Assembly: GCA_025765595.1 (NCBI GenBank)
Contig: JAIVFH010000593.1
Location: 1-13,368, forward strand
Direction of reading: 5' to 3'
Source of the DNA: Obelidium mucronatum
Taxonomy: Eukaryota; Chytridiomycota; Chytridiomycetes; Chytridiales; Chytriomycetaceae
DNA length: 13,368 nt
Part shown: one piece after another, positions 6,504 through 13,368 of the stretch
How the letters are laid out: each line of letters opens with the position of its first letter
How positions within the stretch are numbered: the first letter of the stretch is position 1
Position numbers and translations under genes: made by a program
Notes under the pieces: model-generated
Told to the model about the DNA's origin: nothing
Seen by the model: only the letters and a program-made list of their open reading frames with translations
Databases searched by the model: none

Positions 6504-9500
6504 TTATTCCTTCGACGGTGTTTCAAAGTAACTCGAAAGGGGGCTCAATAACGACGACCCCCACCCTGTGGATCCTGATATAATTCTTTCTATGGGGCTA
6601 TAACTTTCGTCCAGAAGAAACCTTCGCAATGCCTGTCGAAGTGTGGGTTAGACAGGTGGAATACAAAAAACTGAGAAAATTCAAACCATTGATCTGGTGT
6701 GTATGTAGGAATCTGCAGCAACTCTATCAGGGAGGATCAAACAACTGTTAGGGAAACTTCTTGACTATCCATAGCTACTCACGACTTCAAGAATGATGCA
6801 AATGCTAGACGGCGCGCCTCAACAACATCCTGAGATTTGTTGAACAAAACAGATACCTTCGGAGGAATCGGCGCAAAGTTTCGGCTGTTGAAAGGTATAA
6901 GAAGTCGTAGTCAATACAGCCAAAAAGACTCACGTGGGAAATTCATAGACTAAATCCTTCCTAAACGCATCAAAATCTCTATATCTACGTCTCGCATTTC
7001 CTGTTTGAGGATAATTTGGGATGCTCATCTGTGTTTTTTGTTTAACCTCTCGGCGTTCAAAACCAATGGTGTTACCTTTGATACGACTTCATACTCTACA
7101 TAGTGATCTTTTCCTACAATATGCTCTCTTGGATTCAAAACATCGACTTCCAGAGAAGTCACGATAACAGGATCAGCCTTACGAACATAGTATATTTCAG
7201 GCTCATCGCTGGCAGGTACGATTTCCTTCGTTTCGAAAACGGATAAATCACCACCCTGTTCTATGGGTGGCTCCTCCTCTATAACGTAAGGCTCGGAAAC
7301 GTTAACTTCGGGTTCCTCTATGTGCTCAATGACAGCTGGTTCTACATCTGTAGAATGGGTTTCGGGAACTTTTACACCAAAATCCGAGCGATCAACCTGT
7401 TCGAAGAGAGGAGGTTCTGCAGCTGAGATATTTGGCTCCAGAGATTTAGAACCGTCCTCAACCTGTCCCGCAACCTCCGGGCCTTCAATGGCATCCAAGA
7501 ACAATTCGGATTCGGTGGCAAATGGATTGTGACTTTGAGTTTTATCTACCGGTTCTGGAATTTCCGTTCCTGGCAAATTCTTGGGCCCTTCATCGAAGTC
7601 CTCTGCATTTTCATCCACAATAAGCAAGCTTTCCTCATTCTTGAGTTCTTGGTCAGGAGCAAGACGAGGGATTGAAGCTCGAATGATAACCATTTCGACA
7701 TCCATACTCGCTTCCGCAGGAACAGCTTCCACTTCGTTGGAAGATCGCAAGTCGACTAATGCAACTTCGTCATAAATCAATGGGCCTTCTTCGACAATAA
7801 CTATTTCCTCAACCGAAACAGTTTTTTCTACAAGGTCGGTGGGTTCTTCCGATGACCTTTCGGTCTCGGATACTGAGGTTTTCGTCTGCTCTACAGGGTC
7901 CTCAAAAAGAGCTTCGACCACTTCTTCATCAGTTGCTTCATCTCTAGGCTCTTCCACAACGATTTCGGGTACCACAACTGATGGAGTTTCTTCGCGTGAG
8001 TTGCTTGCATCAGCAGGCGGATCTTCGTCATCATGGCTACTTTCCGCCGCACTTCCAATATTTCCCGCCAATTCTCTTTCAATTTCTACCGCAACCTTAT
8101 CTTGAATCGAAAGCTCTTCGAGACTTTCCGGAGGTACGCCACCCATTGCTTCCAACTGGCCCATACTCAGATCTTGAATCTCTTGATAAGACAGTTCGCT
8201 GGCTTTCCCACCTCTCAACAATCTTTTTGCAATATCCTGCTTCCGCGCTTGTAAGGAAGGCAACGATAGAGCCCATGCACGGACACGGGGATCGTTTGGA
8301 TCTTGGGGGGCTCTCACGCGTGGGGTATAGTATTCTTGAATTCGTTGGGAAGTGTATTTGGGATCCAGTAAAACTCGAGGGAGAGGAGTGACGAATTCAT
8401 GATTGAAAACTTGATACTTCAGAGAAAGTCTCACATCTTTACCCGCTTCAGCGGCAAAAGTTGCAGGAGATGCTCTTGATGCCTTAGATTCTGGGTCAGA
8501 TAGCTCCAAAAGGTCATCGACGCAGTAAAGCCCTTGTGGAATTCGAAACATCCGCATCCATAGCCACAATAAAGCAGTGATAATAGGGAGAGGTGCCAAA
8601 ATCATCCATTGCTTGAAAGCTGGGATACTGTCCGCGGGGGAGTAAGATGTCGACGCATTTTGAGCAAACACGACAAGAAGTGTAATCAGTTGAAAAAAGA
8701 AGACTGATACTGAAAGAACATTGAAAAGCTTCGGAAAGAAAGAGCCGTGTGTTTCCCGTTCGACCTCATAAACATACTGAAAAACCTATTAGTGACAAAA
8801 AGTAAAAGCAGCAACCATTACCATCAGTTGGTACTTCATCACCACAAACGTGATTCCAAAAAAAAGCATGCTGAATGGAAGAATAAAGGGTGCAATGATG
8901 GAGAAAGTCAACGAGATAGTGAATGCCATCACCAAAGTAACATAGAACTGGTAGAAAAAGAATCAGAAAAAAATTTCAGACCAAATCCCGTCTAACCTGA
9001 ACAAAATCCATTTTTGCCATCCCATTCAACTCGTATTCGTCGCGTGGTGTCAATTTGAAAAACTGACGTCGTATGAAACTGATAATGAGCTTCAGACCTT
9101 GAAGAATTTCGAAACCGAAGCCGGCATAGAATGAGGCCAGCATCGTAATGTAAAAATACGAGTTCTGTAAGCGAATCACAAAAACATTTGTTTATCATCA
9201 TAGCGAACAAGCGGAAATTGTACCTGAGCGAGACTTTCAATGGCAGTAACGACCTGGTTCAGTACTGGATCCGTGTATACATATGTCGGAAGTTGGCTGG
9301 TTGTAGCCGCGTTATTCTGGATCATTCCGGAGATCAGAGCAAACAGAAAAATTTGGATCATGTTAAAAACATAGTTCTTGTAAATGATGCTCCTGTCGCA
9401 CCCTGCGCCAGACTTGACTCCTTGCAGAAAGGTGATAAATTCGAGGATATATGGCAGTAGAACATTGCAAATCGCGACAGGAATGGGGCAAAGAAATGTT

Positions 9501-11421
9501 TGAATAAAGTTTTGCCATCCAGGATTACTTTGAAGCCAAAGTAAAGCAGAAGGATTGTTTTGGAAAAGGACCGTCAGGTTCTGCAGAGTGGACAAAATTC
9601 CAAGCAACATGATAAACCCGACAGTGACTGCAACCGTTATCACCACAGCAAAAAATCTTCTCGTATATATTTCAGCGGGAGAGCGACCAATGTTCGACCA
9701 ATAAATATCTGGAAATTCAGGCGCAAACTTGATGTGAAGCCCCCCAAATTTTTTGATATACTTTGGATGAGACTTGAGAGTCTTGATGAGGCGATGTGCT
9801 TGTTGGGGAGTTCGAAGAGACAAGAATCCCGATCCATTAGATGGATTTTGGTCTTCAGGAATGCTGCGAATAGCCTCAATAGCCTCCTCGAGTTGATTAA
9901 TCTCGCTTTCCAGCACCTTGACCTCGTCTGCTCGCTCTTGCTGCGTCTTTGATTTTGTTCTGAGTTGCTTCAAAATGTCGTCCTTAATTCGCGAAGTTTT
10001 GCTCTGGAACTTGTAGTTGTCCTGGGGTTCGTGACCAGCCTCCAAAGCGCTGACACTAGATCCAGAATGTTGATGACTTGCATTGTATAAATCGTCAGAC
10101 AAAGTGTGGGGTTGGTTTTCCACAAGGGCGGTGCTATCCGTTTCCTCTCGAGCACTTGATCCCAATTTCTTGGAATCTTCGGTTTCAAAAATATTGGTCA
10201 AGAGCACCTCAAGCTCCTTTGTTTTTTCTTTGTGCTCTTGTAGTAGTTTTCCCAATCTCGTTGAGTTCCTGTTGATGGTGGCTTCATCAATTTCTAGAGA
10301 TGGGTCTCTGAGGTGAACAAATTCAGCGAGCTCCTGACTCGTCTTAATGTTGGGAATATAGGTGATGAGTAAGGTTCGATGGGAAACTTGTTCCAAAAAT
10401 TCAGCTGTTGTGAAATAGAAGCGGCGATGTTTGACATAGAGTTGGCAGAGTTTAAACAACATCCCATAGGCCACGATACTGAAAATCCAAGTCAACGCAG
10501 TTGGCAGCCAAAACCAGCTGCTTTTAGTGTCGATTTGCAAGAGAGTGAGAGAGCTCAGCCCCGAGGTGACAATCAACGAGGCGTTTACTGGATCAGTGGA
10601 TGCCTCTGACTCGAGGCGCAGTGCGAAGGAAATGGATTTACTTGTGTTCGAGCAAGCGATCACATCCCGGTAGCAGAGCAAGCCATTTGGACAGTCGGCG
10701 TCAATCAAGCAAATGCCCCCACACGTTGAATTTGCATTCGCCCAACTTGACCCGCAGCGAACTTGAAGAGTAATAGACGGTAAGGTCGGAGATGGTCGAA
10801 TGATTGAAGTAGTTGTGGCAGTGGGGGCTGGTGTAACAACTGCAGATCCGTTATTAGTGACAGAATCGTAGACGGTTTGGTCGATCCCGTTATTGGCCGA
10901 AGATCCAGTGATGTCAGTAAAATACAAATTAAAAATAGAGTAAGGAACTCCGATGCATGTAAGAACCACGAAAGTGAGAAAGAGATATTTGTTGAGCTCA
11001 AGAAACATAGTCGCATCGCTAGCCGATAAATAGTTAGAACGCCTAGTGATGGGCATGCAAAGTACTTACAGCCCTAAGCGAGTTACTTTATGGTGCCCTT
11101 TCGCTCGTTTAAAGATGGGTTTCGTCCATGCTAGTGGTCTCTTGTCCAACGGATCAGGCGCCGTGTCTACTTCCTTTTCAGCGAATTCCAAACGAGGCTG
11201 AAATATATATCGATTCGAGCCGTGTGGACGAAGAAGCGAGAATGCCAAAATGCAGACTGTGGATGGTTGACAGTTAGCCAATTTCCATAACAAGCGTAGG
11301 GCAGACCAAGGGCCACAAAGGTTTGCAGAGCAAATGAGACGAGGACTCCAGCTACCGTTACGTCTCCAGAGATGGCGATGATCGAAACTACCGCATCATA
11401 ATCTGCAGTTAAGTTGCTCAT
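6504..11421 (-). CDS. CSC1/OSCA/TMEM63-type channel with extracellular Cys module and C-terminal PX domain
   Basis: Ten exons, complement(join(6504..6632, 6687..6723, 6783..6884, 6934..7028, 7076..8776, 8822..8947, 8997..9164, 9224..11018, 11070..11256, 11307..11421)), join in phase to 4455 nt or 1484 aa. TM0 spans exons 1-2, followed by the family's DKRPLAWTKPIFK and LGLDATMFL. Residues 189-223 hold six Cys in the TM1-TM2 loop, after a Thr/Pro-rich stalk and among N-glycosylation sites. The cytosolic RRM-like domain starts at HRTLLITYIPNIK (about 314) and has a coiled-coil insert; APEFPDIYWSN (533) leads into TM3. The remaining helices run to about 875 and include MKYQLMYVYEVERETHG. A long acidic disordered tail follows, then a PX domain (about 1332-1455) with RRYRDF, PIPPK and ARRLAFASFLKS. 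CSC1-type proteins are osmo- or mechanosensitive cation channels or lipid scramblases. PX domains bind PI3P on endosomes. Exon 6 runs unbroken from TM helices into the PX domain, so this is one gene. The exon 1 donor (GTCTGC, 11306) is the least certain splice site. Confidence 0.9.
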
Positions 11422-11539
11422 GCCAATCGAACCACTTTAAACGAAGAAAAAAGAATTGGTTGTGTTCTATTTACTCATCCTGCCTCCATCCTTCACCCAC
11501 TTCCATTCTACGATCAACTTCTTAAGTAAAAAGTCCTGG

Positions 11540-11555
11540 TTTCAATCGATTGAAA
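11540..11555. promoter_or_regulatory. Perfect 16-bp palindrome TTTCAATCGATTGAAA
   Basis: The sequence equals its own reverse complement over 16 bp, centred 126 bp upstream of the channel-PX start codon. It shares ATCGATTGAAA with 5314-5324 near the MFS start. A dimeric transcription-factor site is a reasonable guess; there is no direct evidence. Confidence 0.45.
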
Positions 11556-11815
11556 ATGCGGCCATCCAGACAAATACTGGCAAAGGCTTCAACTTGCTTT
11601 AACGTAACTCGACGATTTATAGAAAAGACGATTGTGGTGGATTGGCGAGAGCTCTTCCAGCTTTTACGGCAGTACTAGGTAGCTGTAAGCTGCTAGATGT
11701 TGGTCTTATTTCACTAAGAAACCCTGAAAGAAACCCCTCCAGTTTTGAGAGTATCTCCTTCACAACTTTTGGAGTAATCAGCCAAAATCTGCATGGACTT
11801 AAACTTAATAATTAA
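11556..11815 (+). CDS. Possible two-exon micro-gene (62 aa)
   Basis: The ATG at 11556 opens a 40-codon frame (MRPSRQILAKAS...IVVDWRELFQLLRQY) ending at TAG 11676. If a GTACTA donor at 11672 is spliced to CCAG at 11742 (71 nt, with CACTAAG inside), the frame becomes 62 codons ending at 11815. The N-terminus is Arg-rich without acidic residues, like a mitochondrial presequence. The same GTACTA donor occurs in the intron at 12270. Nothing else supports it, so it is a candidate only. Confidence 0.2.
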
Positions 11816-11909
11816 AGTGGGAATGATTTTGGTGATGAATTTTAACAACAACTTGTCGTCTCACATCATTATGAAAAGGCTAATCAAAAACTTCCAGCAA
11901 AGCAAACAA

Positions 11910-12869
11910 ATGTCTGTCAGACGACTTTCCATCACGCTTCTAGTAACTCTGGCTGCACTGAGTGCACAAGATGTATCAGCCTCGCAGATTGTGGAAATCG
12001 TCGAGCTCCCTGTACAAGTTATTCAGCAAGTCCCTCAAATTCAACAAGTTGTTCAACTTGAGTCCCTTCCCATTCGTCAGCAAATTCAAATTCTCCAAGA
12101 ACAAGGAATTCCCATTGACATTCAGCGCCAAATTCAGATCATTCAACAGCAGCAAAGGCAGGAAGAAATTCGAGTACTTCAGCAAACTGGCCAAGTTATC
12201 GTGCAGCAAAGGCCGCAACCACCGCGACCAATTGCTGTGGGCACCAAACCAAGTGCTTCCATTAACAAGGTACTAGACTACCAGTGCCTTGTTTCCTTGC
12301 CATTATATCTGTACTTAACGCATCACTATAGCCCAAAATTGTTCTAGCGCCTGAAAGAGCGACTGGTGTCAAGCAAGGTGGCGAGGGCAACCAAATCAAA
12401 CCAGCCTCCTGCCAAGAATCTTCCCGCTAAACCCGTCGAGCCGATCAAATCAGAGCAAGTGAACCCGAACGCTCCTCCAAAATCACTTCCAACGCCGGAA
12501 TCTACAAAAGCAATTGCAGAGCCGGGAATCAAGGCTGCCGTGGAGAAGGGAACCTTAAACGGGGCAGCGAAGGGCGCGGCCAACGAGAAGACAGGATCCA
12601 TTGAGACCAAGACCACTGGAACTACTGAGATTAAGGCAGCCGGGACTACCGAAAGTAAAGCTGGAACCACTGAGGGTAAGCCTGCTGGAAACGCCGAGAC
12701 CAAGGCCACTGGTATCGAAGGATCTACCAAATCAGACGAATCTGTGGAGAAGGGTGCCTCGAAGAAAGCTGTCATTTCTAGCGAAAGCAGTGTCGGTGTG
12801 AAAAGACCATGGGAACTCAAGTGGAGGGAGCCGGTGGTGAAGGGGTCCCCAAGCCTACCAAAACCATAG
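11910..12869 (+). CDS. Secreted Gln-rich protein with Lys/Thr/Glu-rich low-complexity tail
   Basis: The start at 11910 was chosen because MSVRRLSITLLVTLAAL...DVSA is a classical signal peptide (basic n-region, hydrophobic core, small residues at the cleavage site). Exon 1 (11910-12269) then encodes a repetitive Gln/Ile/Val/Pro-rich segment (VQVIQQVPQIQQVVQL, IQRQIQIIQQQQRQ), probably amphipathic or fibrous. An intron with donor GTACTA (12270) has two possible acceptors. TTCTAG (12347) leads straight into a 174-codon frame ending at 12869, for a 293-aa product. ATAG (12331) fits the branch site better but stops at 12428-12430, for 152 aa. The second part is low-complexity Lys/Thr/Ala/Glu/Pro-rich, with GTTE-K-AG-type imperfect repeats near 12600-12720. 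Such tails suit a cell-wall or matrix protein, but no family is recognised. The TAG at 12869 is probably not the natural end. Confidence 0.6.
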
Positions 12870-13368
12870 CTAGCGGCGAAGAAAAAGCCAGCGAAACCGC
12901 TGCAACCAAAATTGCGGAAGAAAACCACTGGTGCAAAAAAAACTAGCACCGTGAGTGCTGGCGAGGGAAAGGATGCCAAGCAAGAGTCTGGAAAGGGTGC
13001 CGCAACAACAAGTGAAAACACCGAAACGTCCAAAGGAGTTGGAAAAAGTTCTGCGGCTGAAAATGCCAACACTGGTGTCAAGGAAGAGAAAACAAGTACT
13101 GGAAGCAAAGAACCTCCCAGAGAAAAGCCAGTTATTGCTAGCAAAGAGACGGGATCCATGGAAAGTGGTACTGTTGAAGGAAATCCAAGTACCGAAGTGA
13201 AAGCAACCGTGGAGAAACCATCCACAGAACTACGGAAGGGAAGGAGCCTGGTTCCGCTGAAACCAGAGTTCTCGAGGAAAAGCCAAAGGACAGCAACACT
13301 ACAGAAAAGAACTCTTCGTTGCCACCCTTGCCGGAACCAATCACTAAGCCAGATACTTCAGATCCGAG
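12805..13368 (+). pseudogene. Frame-broken continuation of the low-complexity secreted-protein gene, open at right edge
   Basis: The same compositional signature continues past the TAG at 12869 but in alternating frames. From about 12805 to 12920 the frame is that of ATG 12809 (GTQVEGAGGEGVPKPTKT). From about 12924 to 13227 it is the frame used before 12800 (TTGAKKTSTVSAGEGKDAK). From 13229 to the edge it is again the frame of 12809 (TTEGKEPGSAETRVLEEKP). Each switch falls at a short A run (12801-12804, 12921-12924, 13228-13229) and is explained by a 1-base loss, gain and loss. No plausible intron spans these points. The gene may be decaying or the assembly may carry homopolymer errors. I do not reconstruct the product. 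Confidence 0.5.

Larger units (their letters stand above)
11422..11909. promoter_or_regulatory. Divergent intergenic region
   Basis: This 488-bp gap lies between the channel-PX start (minus) and the secreted-protein start (plus). It should contain promoters for both. Visible contents are a perfect palindrome at 11540-11555 and a possible two-exon micro-gene (11556-11815). The region just upstream of 11910 is A/T-rich. In-frame ATGs at 11793, 11823, 11835 and 11871 could extend the secreted protein's N-terminus, but they would bury its signal peptide. Confidence 0.45.

Noticed and set aside
7025..7075. The in-frame TGA at 7025-7027 as the true end of the channel protein
   Set aside because: A GTAACA...CACAG intron (7029-7075) removes this stretch. 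The next exons complete a PX domain whose first half lies just before the intron, with every later junction in phase.
7320..8391. Several plus-strand open frames opposite the channel's acidic tail
   Set aside because: They are shadows of a strongly biased minus-strand exon whose phase agrees with nine flanking exons. The products are Ser/Thr-rich with no domain.
12344..13225. A 293-codon minus-strand open frame, Ser/Phe/Val/Pro-rich
   Set aside because: It is antisense to the Lys/Glu/Thr-rich tail. GAA, AAG and GCx codons read backwards give few stops, so long shadow frames are expected. It has no motif or sensible membrane pattern, and the plus strand has a signal peptide and an intron.
1..13368. 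CRISPR arrays, tRNA or rRNA genes, transposons
   Set aside because: No regularly spaced repeats, no tRNA-like cloverleaf with CCA-end context, no rRNA sequence, and no transposase or reverse-transcriptase motifs were seen in any frame.

Overview
The window is eukaryotic nuclear DNA, most likely from an early-diverging fungus and plausibly a chytrid. Genes are cut by many short GT-AG introns (44-69 nt), several with a CTAAC or TAAC branch point near the acceptor. Genes lie on both strands, and there are no Shine-Dalgarno sites or operons. Protein types are fungal: 14-helix DHA2-type MFS exporters and a CSC1/Phm7-type channel. The lineage is inferred; no rRNA or other marker is present.

Left third (1-5276, minus strand): a head-to-tail array of three MFS paralogues. 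Nearest the left edge is a broken copy (about 318-915) with two nonsense codons, a 4-nt deletion and loss of everything after the first few helices. Next are two apparently intact genes, 978-2955 (six exons, 562 aa) and 3354-5276 (five exons, 570 aa). The intact genes are clear homologues yet share no intron position. A possible start of another minus-strand gene sits at the extreme left (1-74).

Middle (5277-6503): a divergent promoter region with an 18-T run, then a small plus-strand gene for a basic, lysine-rich 151-aa protein whose first intron directly follows the start codon. A convergent, uncertain 81-codon minus-strand gene follows.

Right-centre (6504-11421, minus strand): the most notable locus. 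Ten exons join in phase to give a 1484-aa protein. It has a CSC1/OSCA/TMEM63-type membrane core, a six-cysteine module in the first extracellular loop, a long acidic cytosolic tail with NPF and FFAT-like peptides, and a complete PX domain at the C-terminus. The PX domain is spread over five exons, which would hide it from single-ORF analysis. A channel core fused to a phosphoinositide-binding sorting-nexin module is an architecture I do not recognise.

Right end (11422-13368): a 488-bp intergenic stretch with a perfect 16-bp palindrome and a possible two-exon micro-gene. After it comes a plus-strand gene for a secreted, Gln-rich protein that runs into Lys/Thr/Glu/Ala-rich low-complexity sequence. 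Its coding signal switches between two frames at short A runs, suggesting indels (real or assembly errors). It runs off the right edge.

The exporters suggest toxin or drug efflux and the channel suggests stress or mechanical sensing with endosome or contact-site targeting. Nothing in the sequence shows that the genes act in one pathway.
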